Both the position numbers and the translations under genes were made by a program. From contig CALIIC010000008.1 of NCBI GenBank assembly GCA_938020445.1, positions 1 through 43,291 of the forward strand: a stretch of 43,291 bases of DNA, in the 5' to 3' direction. Shown in pieces: positions 1-7,600 of the stretch. The DNA is from an uncultured Flavobacteriaceae bacterium. GTDB lineage: Bacteria > Bacteroidota > Bacteroidia > Flavobacteriales > Flavobacteriaceae. Each line of letters opens with the position of its first letter. Position 1 is the stretch's first letter. Under the pieces are notes generated by a model. The model worked only from the letters and a program-made list of their open reading frames with translations, did not search any database and was not told the origin of the DNA.

Positions 1-33
1 AAATGAATAGTCAAATACCTGAAAATTGTTCCA

Positions 34-411
34 ATGAAATATGCAGAATACCATATCGAGAATCAAATCGTGGAAGTTTATAATAGCTTCAGCGGCGTTG
101 AATCAGTTCATTTAAACGGAGAAGAGATATCAAAAGGTTACTCGTTTTTTGGAAGAGACCATTTCTTTAAAATTGGTGATGACAACTATATGGTGCGTCC
201 TGCACTTTCGTGGCGCAATATAACCGGAGTCACCATTTTTCTATATAAGAACGGTTTGCCCTTGATTTTAGAGAATCAATTTGCGCGCGGAGTAAGAAAT
301 AGAAAATCGAGAGTCAGACTTATTTTAGGTTTGGTAATCGGCCTGGTGGGCGGATTCGTATTCGGCTTTACTTTGACCAAATTGATACAATGGTTGGGTG
401 CTATCGTCTAG
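34..411 (+). CDS. Small C-terminally membrane-anchored protein, paralog of the gene at 4297-4683
   Basis: A 125-residue protein of no family I recognise. Residues 1-90 are a soluble, probably beta-rich segment without a signal peptide. Residues about 94-125 form one long hydrophobic Gly-rich stretch (LILGLVIGLVGGFVFGF) followed by a short tail, so it is probably C-terminally anchored in the inner membrane. It is clearly paralogous to the 128-residue protein at 4297: both start MK.AEY, share a pattern of S-F-x-G-x-E followed by an NG..IS turn, a FKNG/YKNG turn near residue 75, and the same Gly-rich C-terminal segment. The two paralogs bracket a LytTR two-component cluster, which suggests a link to it; that link is inference. 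The ATG at 34 is the only reasonable start. There is no Shine-Dalgarno sequence, as is normal in this phylum. Confidence 0.75.
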   Translation: MKYAEYHIENQIVEVYNSFSGVESVHLNGEEISKGYSFFGRDHFFKIGDDNYMVRPALSWRNITGVTIFLYKNGLPLILENQFARGVRNRKSRVRLILGLVIGLVGGFVFGFTLTKLIQWLGAIV

Positions 412-522
412 TATAAATCATTTTTACCGCCCAGGCTGTTCAATCTACCGTTCACCATAAATCAATGTGTATTCCAATAACAACCAACTACTTTTAAACC
501 ATCAACAAAAAATACAATAACT

Positions 523-873
523 ATGACGAACCTATTTCCCAATCCTCAGAAAAAACACAGTAATGCGGCATTGATCGGGATGCTATTAATGGGCCTATTT
601 TTTGTGGCCTTGGTGACCGTGGGAATAACAATCGCAGCTCATGCGTTTGGCGATGGCAGTGCGTATAGCACTGGCTACGAACTGGGCCGAATGATAAAGG
701 GATCTTTTGCCCATAGCTCCTTTAAAAATGGCTTGGGAATCGGTACCATTATTGCCATGCTTGCCTCTTGGGACAGAAACAGATCAATTAGATGGGCAGT
801 ATTACATGCCATTTTGGGGTGGGGATATGTAGTGTATTTCGCAATTACCCGAAAGTCCAAGAGTCAACGTTGA
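523..873 (+). CDS. Small integral membrane protein, unknown function
   Basis: A 116-residue protein that I cannot assign to a family. Hydrophobic segments lie at about residues 15-42 (strong), 70-84 (weaker) and 89-110 (WAVLHAILGWGYVVYFAI), so two to three membrane helices are expected. The N-terminus (NLFPNPQKKHSN) is polar and the C-terminus (TRKSKSQR) is basic, which suggests a cytoplasmic tail. It lies 111 bp after the upstream small anchored protein and about 200 bp before the sensor-kinase pair, in the same orientation. Its association with the signalling cluster is positional only. The ATG at 523 follows an A-rich leader typical of Bacteroidota translation starts. Confidence 0.7.
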   Translation: MTNLFPNPQKKHSNAALIGMLLMGLFFVALVTVGITIAAHAFGDGSAYSTGYELGRMIKGSFAHSSFKNGLGIGTIIAMLASWDRNRSIRWAVLHAILGWGYVVYFAITRKSKSQR

Positions 874-1041
874 ATTGCCCTAAAAAATAAAAACAACCTT
901 CTAAGAACAAAACAAAATGATCACACTTTTAAAGTTACTTATTGCACTGGTCTTTACCCTTTTATTACAGTAAAACCGAAACCAAAGATGACGATTCCAA
1001 ATCCATGTGGAATTGAAATGAATTTCCAAAAGGAATTCTGC

Positions 1042-1049
1042 TATATTTG
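1042..1049 (+). promoter_or_regulatory. Candidate -7 promoter element for the sensor/LytTR operon
   Basis: TATATTTG is a perfect match to the Bacteroidota -7 consensus TAnnTTTG and lies 20 bp before the ATG at 1070. No TTG was found at the usual 17-23 bp upstream; the nearest is at 1013-1015, 26 bp away. Only half of the bipartite promoter is therefore supported. If used, it would give a very short leader and drive the three overlapping genes at 1070-3958. Confidence 0.4.
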
Positions 1050-1069
1050 AATCGTACCGATAGCTCAAA

Positions 1070-2188
1070 ATGAAGAAATTTTTAACCAAACATGTTTTTT
1101 GGGTCCTGCAAATTTTGGGATGGGGTAGCTTGGGTTTGTTTGTAATCGCTGTAAATAATAGTGCCAAGAACAATTTGGTTTTTTTAGTGACTCTTTTCGG
1201 CTTTATGGTCGTGGGTATCGGTATTACATCAATAACAGGATGGTTTTTTCGACGCTTTGTAAATCTAAAGGAGTTCAAACCCGTTGATTTCTTTAAGATT
1301 CTATTGATTGTTATTCTCACTTCCCTTGTGTTTCCCTTTGTTTCCTATTGGTCGGGTTATGCCCTAGGAAAGGCAATGCGGTGGGTTGTTGAAGATGGGG
1401 CCGACCTTTTTGAGAAACCAAAAGAACGGTACCACTGGTACGAGATACGTCAATATGTGGGGTATATGGTCATCGTTACCGGATGGACGGTTTTTTACTT
1501 CGTTATTAAGGTTTTACGACAAGCCAACAACCAACGCGTAAATCGTCTGGAACTTCAAAAAAAGGTAAAGCAAGCGCAGTTGAACACGCTTAAGGGGCAT
1601 ATCAACCCACAATTCATGTTCACGTCCCTAAACAATATCAAAGGTTTAATGTTGGAAGACGTTTCCAAATCAAGAAACATGCTCACCAAGCTTTCGGAAA
1701 TGTTACGCTATTCGTTGACCAAAAACAATGTAGATACGGTGCTGTTGGAAGAGGAATTGGAAATGGTCGAGAACTATGTTTCCCTATTACAGATCCAATA
1801 CCAGGATCGCTTTCAAATACAGTATACGATCCAAAAAGAAGCTTTGAAAATGGAGATTCCCCCTATGTTGGTGCATAATGTTGTGGAACATGCTTCCAAA
1901 AATGGTATTTTGATGCGACGAGAAGGCGGGGAGATTATTTTAAAAGCAATTAAGGAGCAAGAAACAATTCAGATCGCCGTAGCGCATTCAGGATCCAATG
2001 GTAATACCAAGGAAGCAGATCAGTTAAAAAACAAGCTTACCCACCGGCTGCGACTGATGTACGGTGAAACGGCCCAGTTTTTAGAAGATTTTACACACGA
2101 AGGAACACGCTACCTGATTACTTTACCACTCAAGCCTTTGAATAGGATAACGGAAGTTGCTTTCAAAGAAGACGAACATGCAGATTGA
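1070..2188 (+). CDS. LytS-type sensor histidine kinase homolog, probable pseudokinase
   Basis: A 372-residue membrane sensor of the LytS/YehU type (His_kinase PF06580 plus HATPase_c). Four N-terminal hydrophobic segments occupy about residues 9-28, 37-60, 78-98 and 128-148, with a coiled-coil-like linker to about 175. It is paralogous along its length to the next gene. The dimerisation/phospho-acceptor motif, normally NPHFxFNxLN, reads NPQFMFTSLN, so the acceptor His is Gln181. The N-box, VENAxKHG in active members, reads VEHASKNG, with the Mg-coordinating Asn replaced by His274. The usual GxGLxNI G-box is replaced by QLKNKLTHRLRL. Autophosphorylation is therefore unlikely. The reading frame is intact and length is preserved, which argues for a retained non-catalytic role such as a heterodimer partner of the downstream kinase. 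Its stop overlaps the next start by 11 bp. Confidence 0.9.
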   Translation: MKKFLTKHVFWVLQILGWGSLGLFVIAVNNSAKNNLVFLVTLFGFMVVGIGITSITGWFFRRFVNLKEFKPVDFFKILLIVILTSLVFPFVSYWSGYALGKAMRWVVEDGADLFEKPKERYHWYEIRQYVGYMVIVTGWTVFYFVIKVLRQANNQRVNRLELQKKVKQAQLNTLKGHINPQFMFTSLNNIKGLMLEDVSKSRNMLTKLSEMLRYSLTKNNVDTVLLEEELEMVENYVSLLQIQYQDRFQIQYTIQKEALKMEIPPMLVHNVVEHASKNGILMRREGGEIILKAIKEQETIQIAVAHSGSNGNTKEADQLKNKLTHRLRLMYGETAQFLEDFTHEGTRYLITLPLKPLNRITEVAFKEDEHAD

Positions 2189-3230
2189 AAAAAGAAATAG
2201 AACTCGCTTATTTTGGTTACTGCAATTAGTGGGGTGGGGCGTGGTGAACGTAACAATCTTTATTTTCCCATTTGATTTCAGTTTTGAATATAAGATATTT
2301 TCTTTTGTAATGGCCTCGCTCAATGGTATTTTGGCAACCAGTTTCTTTCGGTACATTCTTTTGAAGCGCATCGAAAATATACTTGCCAAACAGAATTTAT
2401 TGAAAGTCTTGGTGGGGATGTTTTTAGTGAGTCTTCTTTATTTTGGACTGAATTATGGCAGTGAAACCATCTACGAAAGGGTTTGGGACCGCACACCGGA
2501 AGAAATTAAATTCATAAAGGAAAAAGTAAATTGGATTTCTTCGGTTTTTGGAACGTTTCTCAGTGTTTTTGGGTGGACATCGATTTATTTCTCAGTAAAG
2601 TTCCTGTTTAAATACAATCAGAACAAACTAGAAGAGCTAGAGTTGAACACGACACTGCGAGAGGCACAATTAAATACCTTAAAGGGCCAGGTAAATCCAC
2701 ACTTCATGTTTAATAGTCTAAATAATATTCGAGGTTTAATGCTTGAGGATGTTTCCAAATCGCGCGATATGATTACAAAACTCTCCGAGATGCTGCAGTA
2801 TGCGCTGGTAAAGAATACCGTAGATGCTATTCCGTTAGACGAAGAATTGGAAATGGTAGACAACTATATAGCACTTTCAAAAATACAAATGGAGGACCGC
2901 TTGCAGTTTGAAAAAGATATTGAGAAAGATACACGGCATATCATGATTCCCCCGATGATTATTCAGCTGCTGGTAGAAAATGCCGCGAAACACGGCATCT
3001 CAAACCTAAAAGAAGGCGGTATAATTTCGTTGGTTACTTCTAAAAATGAACACGAGCTGTTAATCAAGGTTACCAACACCGGAACATTACAGATTTCCAA
3101 AGATTCTACACAACTAGGATTGCAAAACATTCGGCAACGGTTGCGATTGCTTTATGGCACAAAGGCTACTTTTTTATTGGAGGAAATAGATTCCAAAGTG
3201 GTCGCTACCATCAAAATACCAATAATATGA
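2178..3230 (+). CDS. LytS-type sensor histidine kinase, catalytically intact
   Basis: A 350-residue inner-membrane sensor kinase. Four hydrophobic segments lie in the first 150 residues, followed by a helical linker. The acceptor motif NPHFMFNSLNNI carries the phospho-acceptor at His175, the N-box VENAAKHG has Asn268, and the C-terminal G-box LGLQNIRQRLRLLYG is present, so it should autophosphorylate and pass phosphate to the LytTR regulator encoded next. I chose the ATG at 2178 over an in-frame TTG at 2157, because the ATG gives the same N-terminus (x-R-x-x-FWLLQLVGWG) as the paralog before it. The start lies within the last codons of the pseudokinase gene (11 bp overlap) and its stop overlaps the regulator start as ATGA, so translation is probably coupled. 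The ligand is unknown. Confidence 0.93.
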   Translation: MQIEKRNRTRLFWLLQLVGWGVVNVTIFIFPFDFSFEYKIFSFVMASLNGILATSFFRYILLKRIENILAKQNLLKVLVGMFLVSLLYFGLNYGSETIYERVWDRTPEEIKFIKEKVNWISSVFGTFLSVFGWTSIYFSVKFLFKYNQNKLEELELNTTLREAQLNTLKGQVNPHFMFNSLNNIRGLMLEDVSKSRDMITKLSEMLQYALVKNTVDAIPLDEELEMVDNYIALSKIQMEDRLQFEKDIEKDTRHIMIPPMIIQLLVENAAKHGISNLKEGGIISLVTSKNEHELLIKVTNTGTLQISKDSTQLGLQNIRQRLRLLYGTKATFLLEEIDSKVVATIKIPII

Positions 3231-3958
3231 GCACAATAAAGACTGTTATCGTTGAAGACTCCCGTTTGGCAAGAAACGAATTAAAGGAACTTATCAAAGG
3301 CCATTCGGAACTTGAGTTGGTCGGGGAGGCCCAAAATGTAGATGAGGGTTTTGAACTGATTCAAAAATGCAAACCTGATCTATTGTTGTTAGACATTAAC
3401 ATGCCCGAAAAAGATGGCTTTGAGTTGTTAGAGATGCTCGATGAGGTTCCCATAACGGTTTTTACCACTGCGTACGATGAGTATGCGATCAAATCGTTTG
3501 AATATAATGCCCTTGATTACCTTCTAAAACCGATTAACGAAAAACGTTTTGCCTTGGCGGTCGAGAAAGTTAAAGGCATGATGGCAGGAAATCCTGAAGA
3601 AGAAGCACCCGTTGAAAAACGCCTTACGGGAAATAGCCAAATTTTCATCAAGGATGGTGAAAAATGCTGGTTGGTGAAAGTCGGTGATATTTCACATTTC
3701 GAAATTGTAGGGAATTATACCCGGGTATTTTTTCAAGATCAGAAACCAATGCTCTACAAATCCTTGAATCAAGTGGAAGAAAAATTACCTGCAAATTATT
3801 TTTTTCGACCGAACCGGCAGCAGATCATTAACACAAACTTTATTGCACGTGTAATTCCGTGGTTCAATGGCACGCTAAAACTCGAAATGCAAAATGGAGA
3901 AGAGATTGAAGTTTCGCGCAGACAGTCATACCTGTTCAAAGATAAGATGAGCCTCTAA
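3227..3958 (+). CDS. LytTR-family response regulator
   Basis: A 243-residue cytoplasmic transcription factor. The receiver domain is residues 1-120: acidic pair E10/D11, phospho-acceptor D56 in LLLDINMP, the conserved Thr in VFTTAYDEYA, and Lys in YLLKPI. A short acidic linker leads to a C-terminal LytTR DNA-binding domain at about 135-243 (FIKDGEKCWLV at its start, NYTRVFF, FFRPNRQQIINTNFI, and VSRRQSYLFKDK at the end). It is the evident partner of the upstream kinase: the start overlaps the kinase stop by 4 bp. LytTR proteins usually bind paired ~9-bp direct repeats upstream of targets. A candidate target is the paralogous gene at 4297, whose promoter region directly follows; that is inference. 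Confidence 0.95.
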   Translation: MSTIKTVIVEDSRLARNELKELIKGHSELELVGEAQNVDEGFELIQKCKPDLLLLDINMPEKDGFELLEMLDEVPITVFTTAYDEYAIKSFEYNALDYLLKPINEKRFALAVEKVKGMMAGNPEEEAPVEKRLTGNSQIFIKDGEKCWLVKVGDISHFEIVGNYTRVFFQDQKPMLYKSLNQVEEKLPANYFFRPNRQQIINTNFIARVIPWFNGTLKLEMQNGEEIEVSRRQSYLFKDKMSL

Positions 3959-4007
3959 TAATCAGTTTTTTATAGCGCTTTTATTAGATAAAAAGTTGAG
4001 CCTCTAA
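3944..4007 (+). repeat. Imperfect 15-bp direct repeat at the end of the LytTR gene
   Basis: AAGATGAGCCTCTAA (3944-3958, the last codons and stop of the regulator gene) recurs as AAGTTGAGCCTCTAA at 3993-4007, with one mismatch and a 49-bp period. The flanking AGATAA is also shared. It could be a small duplication of the gene end or chance. The rest of the 338-bp gap (3959-4296) holds a candidate promoter at 4129-4156 and no convincing gene; a 75-codon open frame at 4110 has a composition unlike a real protein. Confidence 0.4.
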
Positions 4008-4128
4008 CCCTTGGGAACTCTAGTATTGATGGGGTTTCCCTCATTATTTTGTTCAACGAAATAAGTTCATAACGAAACAAAATCAAAGCTGTTTGTAAGA
4101 ATAGTTCGATTGTTAAAAACTTTTGTTT

Positions 4129-4156
4129 TTGTTTACTTTAACTTTCCTTATTTTCG
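4129..4156 (+). promoter_or_regulatory. Candidate Bacteroidota-type promoter for the 4297 gene
   Basis: TTG at 4129-4131 (within TTTTTG), a 17-bp spacer, then TATTTTCG at 4149-4156. This matches the TTG-N17-23-TAnnTTTG consensus at all fixed positions except one (C for T). Transcription would start near 4162 and leave a leader of about 135 nt before the ATG at 4297, long enough for upstream regulation. Confidence 0.45.
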
Positions 4157-4296
4157 TTATAGATATTCGAAAAACAACTTTCTTCAATGTCTAAACAAAC
4201 AGATTCCTGAGAACAATCTGTGCGTTTTCTTCAGCTATATGAAAAGGCTAGTGTTCCCCCAGAGCAGTTGCATATTTATTTATATACATTATTGGC

Positions 4297-4683
4297 ATGA
4301 AGTGCGCAGAATACTATTTGGACAATCACAAAATTGAAATTCACTATTCTTTTTTAGGAACAGAATGCATCTTGGTAAACGGAAGAAAAATTTCCGAACA
4401 TCGTTTTAGCAGGAAAAAGCCCCATCAATTTGTATTGGGAAAAAACAGCTACGACGTTTTTTCCAAATTGGATATTGCAGGACCTTCCGGCCGGGATTTT
4501 GAAATCTTCAAAAACGGATGCGCCGTTTCCCTTGTCAATTTTAAATCTCAAAACTCAAAAGCGCTGTTGTTTTTAACTGTTGTGTTAGGCCTTGGTTTTG
4601 GATATGTTTTTGGTAGCCTTTTATACCAGTGGTATCCAGTAGATTTAAGTGGTTTATACCAATTCATTCAATCGCTCTCATAA
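4297..4683 (+). CDS. Small C-terminally membrane-anchored protein, paralog of the gene at 34-411
   Basis: A 128-residue protein with the same layout as the protein at 34-411: a soluble N-terminal part (residues 1-88) with the MK.AEY start, S-F-x-G-x-E and NGRKIS turns and an IFKNG turn, then a hydrophobic Gly-rich C-terminal segment at about 90-112 (LLFLTVVLGLGFGYVFG). The tail after the membrane segment is longer here (YQWYPVDLSGLYQFIQSLS). I do not recognise the family. It follows the LytTR regulator gene by 338 bp with its own candidate promoter and is convergent with the alpha-2-macroglobulin gene, with 11 bp between stops. It may be a regulon member or an accessory component of the sensor system, which is inference from position and paralogy. 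Confidence 0.75.
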   Translation: MKCAEYYLDNHKIEIHYSFLGTECILVNGRKISEHRFSRKKPHQFVLGKNSYDVFSKLDIAGPSGRDFEIFKNGCAVSLVNFKSQNSKALLFLTVVLGLGFGYVFGSLLYQWYPVDLSGLYQFIQSLS

Positions 4684-4694
4684 CGGTTTTATCG

Positions 4695-7600
4695 TTATTT
4701 TAAATCGGAGACCGCTACGCGAACCCCTTCACTGTGACTGCTGAACTCGGGAGCATACATACTTTGAATCGTAGTAATACCATTGCTGAATTCGCCGGCG
4801 TTATTTGCGCGCACATCATATTCAAAAACATACACTCCTTTTGGTAAATAATCAAAAAAGAAGTTTGTGCTGGCATCTTTAGTACTTTCATAGTACCCTA
4901 GACCATCTTGCCATTTGTACTTTGAAATAACATTGATAGGTTCAAAACCTGCCGCCCGCATGTCTTTCATATGCACAAACTCCATAGCGCGATCGGCCCG
5001 CAGTTCAATCCGTACACGAATTAAATCTCCCACTTTTAAGGTCGTTTTATCCGTAATTTCCTTAATTTCTTCTCCGGTCGCTGTATTGGTCTTCAAGAAC
5101 AATTTCTTTTTCAATTTTAAGGGGGTCTCCGCACTACTGATCTTATCAAGGTCTTCAAAATACTGCCAGTAAAGGGCACCCCAGGCGATGCCTTCTCCTT
5201 TCTTATCTAATTGAACCTCGGCCATGGCCGGTTTTATTTCATTCCCGTTCCATGCTGTTTTGTAGTAGCCGGTACCAGCCTCTACCCGCACATTTTCCAG
5301 TTTGGAAGGAGTTATTTTTTCACCTCCTATCAAGACTTCTACCGCCTCGCTTACCGAAAGCCAGTCGCTTCCCTGCAATAGCAATGCATATACCGCCTCG
5401 GTGGTGGCCTTGGTGGTACGCCATTGATTTGTTTGCTTATTTTTAAGCAACCAGATTTTTAGATTGTCAATGGTCTCTGTATTGTTCTGAATTTCTGAAA
5501 AAGCTTCGATCAGGAGCGCTTGGGTTTCTATTGGTGCCTGATACCAATACCAAGAAGCCGTGTTTTCTTTCCAGTACATTCCCAGTTCCTCCGAGTTGAT
5601 ACTGTTTTCTTCCAAAGATCGTAGAATGAGACGTGCGTTTTTGGCATCGTCCATACGGTGTAGAACCAGTGCCAGCATTCCTTGGGAATACAAGGTTTTG
5701 TTCATCCAGTACTTTTGGGCCTGCCCTTTGTAATAAGCGGCAACCTTCGCTACCCTCGAAGCAATCTTATACTCCTTAAAGAAGCTGCGCATATACAGGT
5801 AATATATCTGCGTGCGGCTAAGATGATCATCATTAATGTTCGATGCATTGCGCTTCATCAGGTCGTATTCTTTTAGGAATTCCTGATCCAAGTAAGCAAT
5901 GGCTTTTTTAAGCATTTGTTCTTGGCCCTTATTAGCATCCTGGGTGACTGACAATTTCTTCAGGTGCCCCATACCGGAAGCGATGTGCTGAGTGATAAAT
6001 CTACTGGAAGGTCCACCGGAAAACCAAGACCAAGCTCCGTTCGATTTTTGATTGCTTTGTAATTTTCGAAGAGCGTTCGCCTGTTCGTTTTTCATTTTAT
6101 CCAAATTGAAAAGCAGTGCAATGCGTTTTTTCTGCTCCGTTTCAGACTGGGCATCTCTAAGCCAAGGCGTTTCTTGGATCAACAAGGATTTTAATTCCTG
6201 GTTCTTTTCTAGATTGCTTAACAAAGCATCGGAGTTACGCCATTGGTCAAAAACTTCCTGTATACGTGGGTTGCCATTTGCGATATGGCTTGCCAGGCTA
6301 TTGGCATAATACCTAGAGAATAGTTGCTCGCTACATTCATGCGGGTACTCCATCAGATAGGGGAGTGCCTGTACGGCATACCATGCCGGGTTTGAAGTAA
6401 TTTCCAAGCTTAGCTTGTGATGCTTGAGCGTTTTCGAAGTAGTTGTTTGCAGCTTGTCCAGTACAAATGTTTTGCGCTGATTGCTGCGCACCCACATAGG
6501 CAAGGTTTCGGTAACCAACATACGATTGGTGAGCACGGGCAGTAGGTTTTGCTCGCCGTCGCTGTAATCGCCTGCTTTGGCAACCACTTTATATTGTACG
6601 GCCTGCAAGTCTTCAGATATCTTTAGGCGCCATGATACCTGTGTATTTCCAAGTGAATCAACAATAAAATTCTGAGGCGCCTTTTCGGTTATCATAAGGT
6701 CGCTCGAAATCTCTTTTCCGGAAACCGCATCGATCAATTCCAATTTTGCCTGCCCATTCAGTTTTTTGTCCGTAAGGTTGGCAATTTTGGTGCTGATGAC
6801 TATTTCGTCCCCTTCCCGCAAAAAGCGTGGTGCATTGGGAACGACCATTAATTCCTTTTGGGTAACCGTCTGTAAGGTGCTATAGCCGCTTTCCAATGTT
6901 TTGGTATGGGCCAATAGCTGCAAGTTCCATTTGGTGAGTGCCTCGGGTGTCGTAAAGCTAAAAGAAACGTTCCCTTCCTTGTCCGTTTGTAATTGGGGAA
7001 AGAAAAAAGCGTTCTCTTGTAGATTTTTTCTGATTTTAACGGCATCTGAGTTTTCGAGACCGCCGTCTTTATCGCCGTCTTTTCCGGTAGCCCGATTTTC
7101 TTCGGCCCTGTTGGCTTTGTTTTCGGGGCTGGCCGTTTGTTCTTTTGCTACGATGCCGGATGCCATTCCGCCGACAGCATCTTCCAAAGATTCTTCCATG
7201 TCCATTTCGCTGGCGGCCATTTCTATCGTAGCCTGCGGCGCAGCCGTCCGCGCCATTTTGCGGAAGCGTTTTCCATACCGATTGCCTTGCCCAAAATAAA
7301 ATCCAAACCAATTGAACGAATCAAAATATTGGGTGTGATAGCTGTACAGGTTTCGGTCGCCATAGTGCACATTAAAAGAATCGGTACCAAAGCCGTATTG
7401 CCCTTGAACATAGAGGTTGGTGTAGTAATACGGCCTGTAAATCGGGTCGAAACTCCAATAATGACCTCTGAAGCTGTCTAAAGAAGCATCGTACATGCTG
7501 GCCAATATCTCGGCCGTGACTTTTTCACCTTTGCTGCCTTTTATTTTAAAGGACCAGGTTTCATCGGTTCCTGGCTGCAGTTTGTCTCTAAAAGTGCGGG

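Noticed and set aside
901..1320. Minus-strand open frame of 139 codons
   Set aside because: It lies antisense to the pseudokinase gene, with a basic, unpatterned sequence typical of a shadow frame.
2157..2177. Earlier TTG start for the active kinase
   Set aside because: ATG at 2178 gives an N-terminus that aligns with the paralogous first sensor; the extra seven residues do not.
4110..4337. 75-codon plus-strand open frame between the LytTR gene and the 4297 gene
   Set aside because: It overlaps the candidate promoter and the start of the well-supported 4297 gene, is rich in Phe/Tyr/Cys from AT-rich DNA, and shows no domain or leader.
6848..7481. Several overlapping open frames on both strands inside the macroglobulin gene
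   Set aside because: They are out-of-frame shadows of the low-complexity linker, which is rich in repeated codons; the Arg-rich translations have no protein character.
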